NCBI GenBank assembly: GCA_040385825.1
Contig: JAZKGQ010000009.1
Coordinates: 186,001 to 250,000, forward strand
Direction of reading: 5' to 3'
Source: JANNNF01 sp040385825
Lineage (GTDB): Bacteria; Pseudomonadota; Alphaproteobacteria; Rhodobacterales; Rhodobacteraceae
DNA length: 64,000 bases
Under the pieces are notes generated by a model. It saw only the letters and a program-made list of their open reading frames with translations, did not search any database and was not told the origin of the DNA. Both the position numbers and the translations under genes were made by a program. Positions 17,579-26,428 of the stretch are shown here, one piece after another. How positions within the stretch are numbered: the first letter of the stretch is position 1; each line of letters starts with the position of its first letter.

Positions 17579-18816
17579 GCACCGAAAACAAGCCTTTGCT
17601 GGACCGCGCCGATGTGCGGGTGAAACATCAGGCCGGTGTGGGCGGGGCGATTGCCACCTTCATCGACCGGGTGAAATCGGGGGATCTGGGCTCGCTGCCG
17701 GTGGTGGTGGGGCTGGTGATCATCTGGACGGTGTTTTCCGCCCTGAACCCGATCTTCCTGTCGCCCAACAACCTGGCCAACATGCTGTTCGATGCCTCCA
17801 CAGTGGGGATCATCGCGCTTGGCATCGTCTGTATCCTGATGGTGGGCGAGATTGACCTGTCGGTCGGGTCGGTCAGCGGGCTGGCATCGGCCATGGTCGG
17901 CGTGCTGTGGGTCAACACCGGCTGGCCGGTGTGGCTGGCGATCATCGCCGCGCTTGCCGTGGGCGCGGTGTTCGGCATGGTCTATGCCGCGCTGTTCAAC
18001 CGGCTGGGGATGCCCAGCTTCGTGTCCACCCTTGCCGGATTGCTGGCCGTTCTGGGGTTGCAGCTTTACATCCTTGGCCCAACCGGGTCGATCAACCTGC
18101 CGTATGAGACAGCGCTGGTCAGCTTTGGCCAGACCATGGTGATGGCCCCCTGGCTGTCGCTGGTCTTCGCCCTGCTGCCCGGACTGGTGCTGCTGATCAG
18201 CGGCAGCCGGGCGATTGTGCGGCGCAGGGCTGCCAACCTGTCCTCCCCGTCGATGTCGGGGCTGCTGGTCCGGGCGGCGTTGCTGACGGTCGTGCTGGAA
18301 GGCATCGTGCTGTATCTGAACCGGGGCCGGGGCGTGCCGTGGATGTTCGCGCTGTTCGTCGTGCTGGTGATCGGCATGAACTATGCCCTGACCCGCACGC
18401 AATGGGGCCGGTCCATGCAGGCGGTTGGTGGCAACCGCGAGGCGGCGCGCCGGTCGGGCATCAACGTGCGCTTCATCTATGGGTCGGCCTTCGTGCTGTG
18501 TTCGATGTTCGCGGCCTTTGGCGGGGTCTTGGCCGCAGCGCGGCTGGCCTCCAGCAGTCAGCAGGCGGGCACCGGCGACGTCAACCTGAACGCCATCGCG
18601 GCGGCGGTTATCGGCGGCACGAGCCTGTTTGGCGGGCGTGGGTCGGCCTATTCGGCCCTGCTGGGGATCATCGTGATCCAGTCGATTTCCAGCGGCCTGA
18701 CCCTGCTCGACCTGTCGTCCTCGCTTCGCTACATGATCACCGGGGGCGTTCTTGCCGTCGCGGTCATAATCGACTCTCTGGCCCGCCGTTCGCGCGTCAG
18801 CCATGGCCGTGCCTGA
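17575..18816 (+). CDS. Sugar ABC importer permease (XylH/RbsC-like)
   Basis: 413 residues with about ten hydrophobic segments, the branched-chain/ribose permease family. Recognisable stretches are NLANMLFDASTVGIIALGIVCILMVGEIDLSVGSV and GGNREAARRSGINV, the latter being the coupling loop region that contacts the ATPase. A hydrophilic loop near residues 215-230 and total length fit XylH. It forms the membrane channel with the ATPase just upstream and is probably a homodimer, since there is only one permease gene. Confidence 0.92.
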   Translation: MSTENKPLLDRADVRVKHQAGVGGAIATFIDRVKSGDLGSLPVVVGLVIIWTVFSALNPIFLSPNNLANMLFDASTVGIIALGIVCILMVGEIDLSVGSVSGLASAMVGVLWVNTGWPVWLAIIAALAVGAVFGMVYAALFNRLGMPSFVSTLAGLLAVLGLQLYILGPTGSINLPYETALVSFGQTMVMAPWLSLVFALLPGLVLLISGSRAIVRRRAANLSSPSMSGLLVRAALLTVVLEGIVLYLNRGRGVPWMFALFVVLVIGMNYALTRTQWGRSMQAVGGNREAARRSGINVRFIYGSAFVLCSMFAAFGGVLAAARLASSSQQAGTGDVNLNAIAAAVIGGTSLFGGRGSAYSALLGIIVIQSISSGLTLLDLSSSLRYMITGGVLAVAVIIDSLARRSRVSHGRA

Positions 18817-18829
18817 AGGAACCCCGGAT

Positions 18830-19558
18830 ATGACACTGAACTTGAATGGAAAAGTTGCTGCGGTAACGGGTGCTGCCTCAGGCATCGGGCTGGAATGCGC
18901 CAAGGCCATGCTGGCGGCTGGCGCCACCGTGGTCCTGATCGACCGGGCGGGCGACCGTCTGGCCACCATTTGCAAAGAGCTGGGGCCAGACGCGAAACCC
19001 CTGGTGATCGATCTTTCGGACCCCGCGTCGGTGAAAACCATGCTGCCCGGCATTCTGGCGGCGGCAGGGGGCCTCGACATTTTCCACGCCAACGCCGGGG
19101 CCTATGTCGGGGGCGAGGTGGCGACCGGCGATCCCGATGCCTGGGACCGGATGCTGAACCTGAACATCAACGCGACCTTCCGGTCGATCCATGCGGTTCT
19201 GCCGCATATGATTGCCCAGAAATCCGGCGATGTGATCGTGACCAGTTCCATCGCGGGCATCGTTCCGGTGATGTGGGAGCCGATCTATACCGCGTCGAAA
19301 TTCGCGGTGCAGGCCTTTGTGCATACGGTACGCCGTCAGGTCGCCAAGCACGGCATCCGGGTGGGCGCAGTGGCCCCCGGCCCGGTGGTGACCGCCCTGC
19401 TGGACGACTGGCCGAAGGAAAAGATGGACGAGGCGCTGGCGAATGGTAGCCTGATGCAGCCGGTGGAAGTGGCGGATGCCGTGATCTTCATGCTGACCCG
19501 GCCCCGGACCGTGACCATCCGCGATCTGGTGATCTTGCCCCTGACCGTGGATTTGTAG
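18830..19558 (+). CDS. SDR-family polyol dehydrogenase (ribitol 2-dehydrogenase-like)
   Basis: 242 residues, classical short-chain dehydrogenase. TGAASGIG (NAD-binding loop) is at residues 13-20, NAGAYVGG (N-A-G motif) near 88, catalytic Ser in VTSSIAG and the Y-x-x-x-K in YTASKFAV. The start at 18830 has GAAGGA upstream; a longer frame from 18803 overlaps the permease. In the context of an FGGY D-ribulokinase-like gene, oxidation of ribitol (or another pentitol) to a ketopentose is the simplest role. The substrate is inferred. Confidence 0.85.
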   Translation: MTLNLNGKVAAVTGAASGIGLECAKAMLAAGATVVLIDRAGDRLATICKELGPDAKPLVIDLSDPASVKTMLPGILAAAGGLDIFHANAGAYVGGEVATGDPDAWDRMLNLNINATFRSIHAVLPHMIAQKSGDVIVTSSIAGIVPVMWEPIYTASKFAVQAFVHTVRRQVAKHGIRVGAVAPGPVVTALLDDWPKEKMDEALANGSLMQPVEVADAVIFMLTRPRTVTIRDLVILPLTVDL

Positions 19559-21181
19559 ATGCAGGCTGACCATACCATCGGCGTCGATGTCGGCACGGGT
19601 TCCGCCCGTGCCGGGGTGTTCGACCGCAAGGGCCGGTTGCTGGCCTCGGCCAAGCGGGCCATCACGATGTGGCATGAACCGGGCGACGTGGTCGAACAAT
19701 CGGGCGACCAGATCTGGGCCGCGATCTGTGCGTCCGTGGCCGAGGCTTTGGCGGCATCGGGCATAAGGGCGGACCGCGTGGCCGGGATCGCGTTTGATGC
19801 GACCTGTTCGCTGGTGGCCGTCACGGCGGGTGGTGCGCCGGTGACGGTCAGTCCCTCGGGGGATCCGGCGCGCAATGTCATGGTCTGGATGGACCACCGC
19901 GCGGCGGGCGAGGCGGCCGAAATCAATGCGGGCGGTCATGCTGTGCTGGCCTATGTGGGCGGTAAAATCTCGCCAGAGATGGAAACGCCAAAGCTGCTGT
20001 GGCTGGCGCGCAATCTGCCCGCGTCCTTTGCCGCCGCCGACCATTTCTTTGATCTGGCGGATTATCTGACATGGCGGGCAACCGGGTCTTTGGCCCGGTC
20101 GGTCTGTACCGTCACCTGCAAATGGACCTACCTCGCGCATGAGGGACGGTGGGACGCAGCCTATTTCCGGGCCATCGGGTTGGGGGTTCTGGCCGATGAA
20201 GGGTTCAGACGCATCGGCACCGACATCGTCGAACCCGGCACCGCACTGGGGCAGGGCCTGACCGTCAAAGCCGCCGCCGATCTGGGGCTTGCCCCCGGAA
20301 CGGCGGTCGGGGCGGCGCTGATCGATGCCCATGCCGGGGGCATCGGCACCCTTGGAGGGGCGATTGCGGGCAGCGACGGCGATGTGCGCAACCGGCTGGC
20401 CTATATCTTTGGCACCTCGGCCTGTTCGATGGCGTCCTCTGAGGGTCCGGTGTTTGTGAACGGGGTCTGGGGGCCATACTTCTCGTCGATGGTTCCGGGG
20501 CTTTGGCTGAACGAAGGCGGCCAGTCGGCGGCGGGGGCGGCGCTGGACCATCTGGTGCTGATGCATCCGGCCAGCGCAAAAGCCGCCGAACAGGCGAAGG
20601 CCGCAGGTCAGCCGCTGGTGGCCTGGCTGGACGCGCGCGCGCAAGCGATGGGACCATTGGCCGATGTGGCAGGCCTTGCGGGCGATGTGCATGTGGTGCC
20701 GGAATTTCTGGGCAACCGATCCCCCTTTGCTGACCCGCAGGCCCGCGCGATCATCGCCGGGCTGGGGCTGGAGGCCGGGGTGGATGATCTGGTCGGCCTG
20801 TATATCGCGGGTCTGTGCGGCATCGGCTATGGCTTGCGCCAGTTGCTGGACCGCTTCCGCGCCGATGGCATCACCATTGATGCCATCGTGGTCAGCGGAG
20901 GGGCAGCGCAAAGCCTGTTGGTGCAGCGCGTGCTGGCAGATGCCACGCAAACAGCGGTCGCGGTGGCCCCGTCACCCGAACCTGTGTTGCTGGGGGCGGC
21001 GATGCTGGCGGCCGCTGCGGCGGGTCTGGTCCCTGCGCTGGCCGATGCCATGGCCGGGATGTCGGGCGATTGCACGCTGGTCACGCCTGCCGATGGTCCC
21101 ACAGCCGCGCTGCATGCCCACCGATACGCCGCGTTTCAGGCCCTGCAAACCACAGCGCGGCATATTCGTGGTCTGGGCTGA
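19559..21181 (+). CDS. FGGY-family carbohydrate kinase (D-ribulokinase-like)
   Basis: 540 residues. It starts IGVDVGTGSARAGVFD, the phosphate-1 motif of FGGY kinases, and has VWMDHRA and KISPEMETPKLLWL, patterns I associate with the D-ribulose kinase (FGGY/YDR109C) subgroup. The C-terminal VVSGGAAQSLLVQRVLADAT is the adenosine motif. ATG follows the SDR stop with no gap, so the two are coupled. Product would be D-ribulose 5-phosphate, feeding the pentose phosphate pathway. Other ketopentoses are possible. Confidence 0.88.
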   Translation: MQADHTIGVDVGTGSARAGVFDRKGRLLASAKRAITMWHEPGDVVEQSGDQIWAAICASVAEALAASGIRADRVAGIAFDATCSLVAVTAGGAPVTVSPSGDPARNVMVWMDHRAAGEAAEINAGGHAVLAYVGGKISPEMETPKLLWLARNLPASFAAADHFFDLADYLTWRATGSLARSVCTVTCKWTYLAHEGRWDAAYFRAIGLGVLADEGFRRIGTDIVEPGTALGQGLTVKAAADLGLAPGTAVGAALIDAHAGGIGTLGGAIAGSDGDVRNRLAYIFGTSACSMASSEGPVFVNGVWGPYFSSMVPGLWLNEGGQSAAGAALDHLVLMHPASAKAAEQAKAAGQPLVAWLDARAQAMGPLADVAGLAGDVHVVPEFLGNRSPFADPQARAIIAGLGLEAGVDDLVGLYIAGLCGIGYGLRQLLDRFRADGITIDAIVVSGGAAQSLLVQRVLADATQTAVAVAPSPEPVLLGAAMLAAAAAGLVPALADAMAGMSGDCTLVTPADGPTAALHAHRYAAFQALQTTARHIRGLG

Positions 21182-21190
21182 CGCTTTTCT

Positions 21191-21222
21191 TGCAAACGTA
21201 TGCATTTCTGCATTGGATTGAA
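21191..21222 (+). promoter_or_regulatory. Tandem LacI-type operators upstream of the hisD-like gene
   Basis: TGCAAACGTATGCA at 21191-21204 is the exact reverse complement of the site at 34932-34945. A second, weaker copy, TGCATTGGATTGAA, is at 21209-21222, close to TGCATAGGATTGCA at 34955-34968. Both fit a TGCA-N6-TGCA pattern and end 50 bp before the downstream start codon. Confidence 0.75.
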
Positions 21223-21271
21223 TCGCTTGCGGTGGTAAAACGCTGCAAGCGGCGCAACGGCAGAGGCAAGC

Positions 21272-22561
21272 ATGACGCAGTTCACATTTCCCGGCATTCA
21301 CTGGCTGAAGGCCCCGAACCGCGAAACCGCGGTTGATACGGCAAGGATCGAGGCCACGGTGGCGCAGGTTCTGGCCGATGTCCGCACCAGGGGCGACGCG
21401 GCGGTGCGCAGCTATTCGGCGCAATTCGACAAGGCCGACCTGGACGCCTTCGAGGTGCCGATGGCCGACCGTCTGGCCGCCGTCGCCGAACTGGACCCGC
21501 AAACCCGCGCCGATACCGAGTTTGCCATCAGCAACGTCACTGCCTTTGCACAGGCGCAGCTTGCGACCATCCTGCCGCTGGAGGTGGAGATTCGCCCCGG
21601 CGTGTTCATGGGCCACCGGGTGATCCCGATTGAACGGGTCGGTTGCTATGTGCCCGGCGGGCGTTTTCCGCTGCTGTCGGCGCCGATCATGACCATCGTT
21701 CCGGCCAAGGTTGCGGGTGTGGACGAGGTGATCGCCTGCCTGCCGCCGAACGCGCACCGTGCGATGATTGCAGGCTGCCATCTTGCGGGTGCGGACCGGA
21801 TTTTCCGCATCGGCGGCGCGCAGGCGATTGCGGCCATGGCCTACGGCACCGAAACCGTGCCGCAGGTCGTAAAGATCGTCGGCCCCGGCAACGCCTTTGT
21901 GAACGAGGCCAAGCGTCAGGTCTTTGGCCCGGTCGGCATCGACCAGCTGGCCGGCCCGTCCGAGATCTACACGCTGGCCGACAGCACGGGCGATGAGGAA
22001 ATGCTGGCGACCGACATGCTGGCGCAGGCCGAACATGACGTGCGCACCCGCGTTGGCCTGATCACCACCGACGCCGACCTTGCCGCCAAGGTGCTGGCCG
22101 AGGTCGAGGTGCAGCTTGCCACCCTGTCGACCGCGCATGTGGCGGGGCCTGCGTGGCGCGACATGGGCGAGATCGCGATTTGCGCCGATGAGGCTGCGAT
22201 GATCGCCTATTCCGATTTCATCGCGTCCGAGCATTTGCAGGTCCACACCGCAGACCCCCATGCCTTTGCCAAACGCCTGCGCAACTATGGGTCGCTGTTC
22301 ATTGGCGAGTTGGCCAGCGTCGTCTATTCCGACAAATGTTCCGGCACCAACCACACGCTGCCCACCATGGCGGCGGGCCGCTATACCGGCGGGCTGTGGG
22401 TCGGGGCCTATGTGAAGATCGCGACGCATCAGTGGCTTGACGAACGCGGCGTGGCCGCTGTCGCCCCGCCCGCCGCGCGCCAGTCGGCCAGCGAAGGGCT
22501 GGAAGGCCACCGCCGCGCCGCCCAGTTGCGGCTGGACCGGATGCAGGTGGCTAAAGCCTAG
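21272..22561 (+). CDS. Histidinol dehydrogenase-family catabolic dehydrogenase (paralog 1)
   Basis: 429 residues of the HisD fold. The cofactor and metal residues of HisD are recognisable: VGCYVPGG, VGPGNAFVNEAKR, GPSEI, the Q-x-x-H zinc pair in LAQAEHD, the catalytic EH in ASEHLQV, DKCSGTNHTLPT, and the late histidine in LEGHRRA. Biosynthetic HisD usually sits near hisG; here the neighbours are catabolic and the promoter has LacI-type operators, so it more likely oxidises a hydroxyl group of another substrate, as HpsN does with sulfopropanediol. A second paralog is encoded at 29186-30496. The 3' end overlaps the convergent amidase gene by 11 bp. Confidence 0.8.
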   Translation: MTQFTFPGIHWLKAPNRETAVDTARIEATVAQVLADVRTRGDAAVRSYSAQFDKADLDAFEVPMADRLAAVAELDPQTRADTEFAISNVTAFAQAQLATILPLEVEIRPGVFMGHRVIPIERVGCYVPGGRFPLLSAPIMTIVPAKVAGVDEVIACLPPNAHRAMIAGCHLAGADRIFRIGGAQAIAAMAYGTETVPQVVKIVGPGNAFVNEAKRQVFGPVGIDQLAGPSEIYTLADSTGDEEMLATDMLAQAEHDVRTRVGLITTDADLAAKVLAEVEVQLATLSTAHVAGPAWRDMGEIAICADEAAMIAYSDFIASEHLQVHTADPHAFAKRLRNYGSLFIGELASVVYSDKCSGTNHTLPTMAAGRYTGGLWVGAYVKIATHQWLDERGVAAVAPPAARQSASEGLEGHRRAAQLRLDRMQVAKA

Positions 22562-23882
22562 GCCGCAGCGCAGAATGATCGGTCGCGCGTTCATACGCGT
22601 GGCCGATCTGGGCCAATCTGGCCTCGTGATGATCACGGCCCACCAGTTGCATCCCCATCGGCAACCCATGATCGAACCCGATGGGCAGGGCCAGAACCGG
22701 GTGCCCGGTCACGTTGAACGGCAGGGTGCGCATCGCCGTCCACACCGCGCGGTCGGCGGCAAAATCGGAAAACGGCGGCGCGGTGGACAGGACATTGGCG
22801 GTGGCCACGGCATCATGGCAGGCAAGGATCGCCGCAAATTCGGTGCGATACCGTTGCGCTCCGGCGCGGGCTTCGGCAAATTCGGCGGGCGTGATGTGCT
22901 GGCCCGACAGCAGGGTTTCCACCGCCTGCCGCCCATAGCTGCCGCTGTGCAGCGTGTCGCGATGCAGCTCAAGCGCCTGATATTGCAGCAAAACGATGCC
23001 CAAGGCCTCTAACGCCGCATAGTCGGGCAGGGTGATCAGTTCCACCCGCGCGCCCAGCATGCTGAGGTCCGACATGGCTTGGTCCATCGCGGTCAGCACG
23101 GCGGGCAGGGTGGCCGGATCGCCGGCAAACCAGTCGCGTGCATAGCCGATGGTCAGCCCGCGCACGTCCTGCCCCAGACGCGCGGTGGCGGCAACGCCCA
23201 TGGCCTCGGCCATCACCGCCGCATCGGCGACGCAGGCGGCAATCGGCCCGACATGGTCCAAGTCGGCTGACAACGGGAACACGCCGTCGCGGGGCAGGGC
23301 GTCGAAGGTGGTTTTCAGCCCGACGACGCCGCAATAGCAGGCCGGGCTGCGGACCGACCCGCCGGTATCGGTGCCGATCGCACAGCGCACCATCCCCGCC
23401 GCCACCGCCGCCGCCGACCCCGAACTGGACCCTCCGGTGATGTGATCGGTGTTCCACGGGTTCGCCGCAGACGGGTTCGGCCCGTCAAAACTGGGGCCGA
23501 CAAGGGCGTATTCATAGGTTGCCACCTTGCCCAGGGGTACCGCCCCTTGCGCGCGCAGACGGGCCACGACCGTTGCATCCTGCGGGGCGGGGGTAAGGGG
23601 CTGATGGCGCGACCCGCACAGGGTGGGCAGACCCTGCATATCCATCAAGTCCTTGACGGCAAAGCCGATGCCCTGCATCGGCCCATGGTCGATGCCCGCC
23701 GCAAAATCCGCGTCGGCACGGGCTGCGGCGGCCAGGGCCTGATCCGCCGTCACCGCAACGAAGGCGCGGATCTGCGGGTTCAGCGCCTCGATCCGGTCCA
23801 GATGCGCCTTGGTCAGCGCGGTGGCTGTCAGGGTGCCCGCTCGCATTGCGGCGCCGGCGTCAAGGATGGACAGTCCTGTCAC
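22551..23882 (-). CDS. Amidase signature-family hydrolase
   Basis: 443 residues. The catalytic Ser-cisSer-Lys system is visible: lysine in GIGFAVKDLMD, the glycine/serine stretch TGGSSSGSAAAVAAGM, and the nucleophile region GTDTGGSVRSPACYCG. The family cleaves amides, carbamates or allophanates; substrate specificity cannot be read. It is the last gene of the 12-gene operon, overlapping the RraA-like gene by 4 bp. Its presence argues that the pathway substrate or an intermediate has an amide bond. Confidence 0.88.
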   Translation of the reverse strand: MTGLSILDAGAAMRAGTLTATALTKAHLDRIEALNPQIRAFVAVTADQALAAAARADADFAAGIDHGPMQGIGFAVKDLMDMQGLPTLCGSRHQPLTPAPQDATVVARLRAQGAVPLGKVATYEYALVGPSFDGPNPSAANPWNTDHITGGSSSGSAAAVAAGMVRCAIGTDTGGSVRSPACYCGVVGLKTTFDALPRDGVFPLSADLDHVGPIAACVADAAVMAEAMGVAATARLGQDVRGLTIGYARDWFAGDPATLPAVLTAMDQAMSDLSMLGARVELITLPDYAALEALGIVLLQYQALELHRDTLHSGSYGRQAVETLLSGQHITPAEFAEARAGAQRYRTEFAAILACHDAVATANVLSTAPPFSDFAADRAVWTAMRTLPFNVTGHPVLALPIGFDHGLPMGMQLVGRDHHEARLAQIGHAYERATDHSALRPRL

Positions 23883-24577
23883 GTCCGGGCCGCCTCGAAC
23901 GCGGCCCAGGCGGTTTCAAACGCGGCGAAGTCAAAGCCGGGCGCGCGGGCGGGATCAAGGATCAGACGCTCGGTCGCCTGCATCTTGGCGATGGCGGCGG
24001 ACAGCATCGGGATCACCTCGGGCGGCACCACCACGGCGCCATGGCGGTCGGCATGCACCAGATCGCCGGGGGCGATGGTCAGGCCGTGCAGGGTGACAGG
24101 CGCATTGACCGACCGCACATGCACGAACCCGTGGCTTGGACCGATGCTGCCTGCGATGACCGGAAAACCGGGGGCCATATCGCCCAGATCGCGCATCACC
24201 CCATTGGTCAGCGCGCCCGACATGCCAAAGCCCTTGTGGATCGTGGTGTTCACCTCGCCCCAGAACGCCCCGATGCAGGCCGGATAATCCAGATCCTCGA
24301 TCACCGCGACAGAGGGCTGCGGGGCATCCGCCATCGCCTTGTAATAGGCCATGCGACGGGCGCGGATGGTGGCGGCATCTTCGGTCGGCGGGGCCAGTGC
24401 CGCGATTTGCGCGGTCACCGCATAGCCCACCACCGGCGGATCATCGGGGGCGGAACACAGCATCGTGCCACGGGTAAACCTGTTGAAGCCGCGTTTGCCC
24501 TGCGCCACCTCGATGGCATTGCAGACCGTGGGCGTATCGACGCGGCGCAGCAGGGCCAGCAGATCGGCGTCCATCAT
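23879..24577 (-). CDS. RraA/HMG-aldolase-family protein
   Basis: 232 residues. GALTNGVMRDL carries the Arg-Asp pair and PGDLVHADRHGAVVVP the conserved D-x-x-G of the RraA/4-hydroxy-4-methyl-2-oxoglutarate aldolase family. Members are either class II pyruvate aldolases/oxaloacetate decarboxylases or RNase E inhibitors. In a catabolic operon, cleavage of a 4-hydroxy-2-oxoacid or decarboxylation of a 2-oxo acid is more likely. Overlaps both neighbours by 4 bp. Confidence 0.8.
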   Translation of the reverse strand: MMDADLLALLRRVDTPTVCNAIEVAQGKRGFNRFTRGTMLCSAPDDPPVVGYAVTAQIAALAPPTEDAATIRARRMAYYKAMADAPQPSVAVIEDLDYPACIGAFWGEVNTTIHKGFGMSGALTNGVMRDLGDMAPGFPVIAGSIGPSHGFVHVRSVNAPVTLHGLTIAPGDLVHADRHGAVVVPPEVIPMLSAAIAKMQATERLILDPARAPGFDFAAFETAWAAFEAART

Positions 24578-25266
24578 TCCTCCAGCCAGCGGAGCAGTTC
24601 CGCCGTTGTTTTCGTTGGTTTTTCCAAGGTGGGCAGATGGCCAGCCCCGTCGACGATGGCCAGCCGCGATTGTGGCATCAGCCGGTGCATCAGATCATGC
24701 CGGGGGCGGGGGCAGGGAATGTCATGTTCCCCCATCAGCACCAGCGCCGGGCCTTTGAAGGCCGCAAGCGTGGCCGTCTGGTCCGGGCGCGAGGCCAGCG
24801 CCCGCGACTGGCGGGCAAAGACCTGCGGGCCGAGTTTGCGGGCCATGTCCATGCACAGATCCAGAATGTCGCGGCGACGCGGCGTGTCGGCCAGATAGAG
24901 CGGTTTCATCTCGTCCCGCATCACCGTGTCCAGCCCCCCGGCCAGCACGCGGGCGATTTGCGGCAGGCGGCGGGCCTGTGCCTCGGGGGTTTCGGCCAGC
25001 GGGTTGGTGTCCATCAGCGCGATCCTGGTCACGCGGTCGGGGGCCTGGCGCAACACCTCCATCGCGGCGATGCCGCCCATGCTGAGGCCTGCGAGGGCAA
25101 AGCGGGGCGGGGCCAGACGCAGGATTTCGGCGGCGAGGGCGATCATGCTGCCAAAGGCATCTATCCCCGGCGTCAGCACCGGGCCACGTTTTGACAATGC
25201 GTCGATCTGCGGCTGAAACAGCCGGGCATCACACATCATTCCGGGCAACAGGATCAGCGGTGTCAT
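24574..25266 (-). CDS. Alpha/beta-hydrolase
   Basis: 230 residues. The nucleophile elbow is GLSMGG near residue 80, the acid Asp is in LMGEHDIPC and the base His in GAGHLPTLEKP, which completes the triad. The oxyanion region is LLPGMMCDARLF. It resembles small esterases/lactonases next to catabolic genes. It overlaps the neighbours by 4 bp on each side, so it is translated as part of the long operon. Substrate unknown; ester or lactone opening is a fair guess. Confidence 0.82.
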   Translation of the reverse strand: MTPLILLPGMMCDARLFQPQIDALSKRGPVLTPGIDAFGSMIALAAEILRLAPPRFALAGLSMGGIAAMEVLRQAPDRVTRIALMDTNPLAETPEAQARRLPQIARVLAGGLDTVMRDEMKPLYLADTPRRRDILDLCMDMARKLGPQVFARQSRALASRPDQTATLAAFKGPALVLMGEHDIPCPRPRHDLMHRLMPQSRLAIVDGAGHLPTLEKPTKTTAELLRWLEE

Positions 25267-26384
25267 GATGCCCGGCGCGCGCCTTCCTTGAGGGTGGCCA
25301 GTTTGGCCCAGGCGATGTCAGGGTCGACCGACCCGAAGCCTGCAAAGGTGCCAAAGCCGCAATCCGACCCGGCAATCACCCGGTCCCGCCCCACGATGGC
25401 CGTGAACCGTTCAAGCCGCTGGGCCACAAGATCGGGATGTTCGACAAAGTTGGTGGTGGTGTCGACGACGCCGGGAACCAGAATCTTGTCCTCGGGGATC
25501 TCGGACTTGCGGTCGCGGAACACGGTCCATTCATGGCCATGGCGCGGGTTCGAGGTTTCAAACAGCACATAACACGCCTGCGCCGCCATCAGCACCCCAA
25601 ACACCTTGCCCATGTCGATGTCGCAGACATGCGGGCCTTCGTAATTGCCCCAACAGATGTGAATGCGCACGCGGGCCGGGTCGATGCCGCGCAGGGCGTG
25701 GTTCAGGGCCTCGACATGCAGGGCGGCGATTTTCACGAACTCGTCGTCGGTCAGATGGGTGAACAGCATGTGGCGCGACAGAGCAAGGTCGGGGCAATCC
25801 AGTTGCAGATCAAGGCCGGCCGCGACGATCGTCTGGTATTCCTCGCGCATCGCATCGGCGAGTGCGGCCAGATAGGCCTCACGCGTGGCATAATGGCTGT
25901 TTTGCAGGAACAGCGAAATCACCCCCGGCGAGGCGGCGTTCATGAAGCCGCGCGTAGCGCCATGCGCCTGCATCGCCGCTTGCAGGGCGCGGATGTCCTT
26001 TTGCAATTCGCCCTGCCCTTTGGACCGCACCTCGCCCGTGCACATCGGGCGGGCATAGCGCGGCGACCCACCATCGCGCGCCAGCCGTTCCAGAAAGCTG
26101 GGGAACAGCTTCAGATCGGCAGGGGCGTTGCGCGGGCTGTTGCCGGAAAAACCGGTGTAGCGATCCTTGACATAGGTGGCGTACGAGATTTTCGATGTCT
26201 CGCCGTCGCTGACAATATCAACCCCCGCCGCCACCTGCCGCTGCACCACCTGCGAGACATGATCGGCCATGCAGGCATCGAACGCGGCCGGATCATGGGC
26301 CTCGGCCCGTTCGCGGGCGAACAGGAAATCGACCACGGCCTGCGACCGGGGCAGAGAACCGACATGGGTGGCGAGCAGGGACAT
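25263..26384 (-). CDS. MetE C-terminal-like (cobalamin-independent methionine synthase family) protein
   Basis: About 373 residues, only the catalytic barrel of MetE. Zinc-ligand positions are recognisable: the H-x-C of VRIHICWGNYEGPH and the late cysteine in VIAGSDCGFGTF. The N-terminal MetE domain that binds folate is absent. Such short homologs include core-MetE methyltransferases and epoxyalkane:CoM transferase-like enzymes. ATG at 26384 has GAAGGA upstream. In this catabolic operon it may remove a methyl group or activate a thiol, not make methionine; this is inference. Confidence 0.8.
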   Translation of the reverse strand: MSLLATHVGSLPRSQAVVDFLFARERAEAHDPAAFDACMADHVSQVVQRQVAAGVDIVSDGETSKISYATYVKDRYTGFSGNSPRNAPADLKLFPSFLERLARDGGSPRYARPMCTGEVRSKGQGELQKDIRALQAAMQAHGATRGFMNAASPGVISLFLQNSHYATREAYLAALADAMREEYQTIVAAGLDLQLDCPDLALSRHMLFTHLTDDEFVKIAALHVEALNHALRGIDPARVRIHICWGNYEGPHVCDIDMGKVFGVLMAAQACYVLFETSNPRHGHEWTVFRDRKSEIPEDKILVPGVVDTTTNFVEHPDLVAQRLERFTAIVGRDRVIAGSDCGFGTFAGFGSVDPDIAWAKLATLKEGARRAS

Positions 26385-26405
26385 GTGCGATCCTTCGGAA
26401 GGGAC

Positions 26406-26428
26406 GATGGGCAGATTGCCCATCCTAC
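26406..26428 (-). repeat. Palindromic repeat supplying a stop codon (copy 1)
   Basis: Arms GATGGGCA and TGCCCATC with a three-base centre (26406-26424), followed by CTAC. The reverse strand reads GTAG at its start, and that TAG is the stop codon of the cupin gene. An identical 23-base element in the opposite orientation is at 61998-62020, also at a stop codon. Confidence 0.85.

Noticed and set aside
17395..19092. 565-codon open frame on the minus strand
   Set aside because: Antisense to the sugar ABC permease; composition is unlike a real protein.
18878..20950. 690-codon open frame on the minus strand
   Set aside because: It lies antisense to the SDR and FGGY kinase genes, has Arg/His/Gln-rich content and no recognisable domain. 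Long antisense frames are expected in high-GC coding DNA.
21181..21272. Reading the hisD-like gene as part of the pentitol operon
   Set aside because: The 90-bp gap has its own operator pair shared with the LacI regulon, so a separate promoter is more likely.
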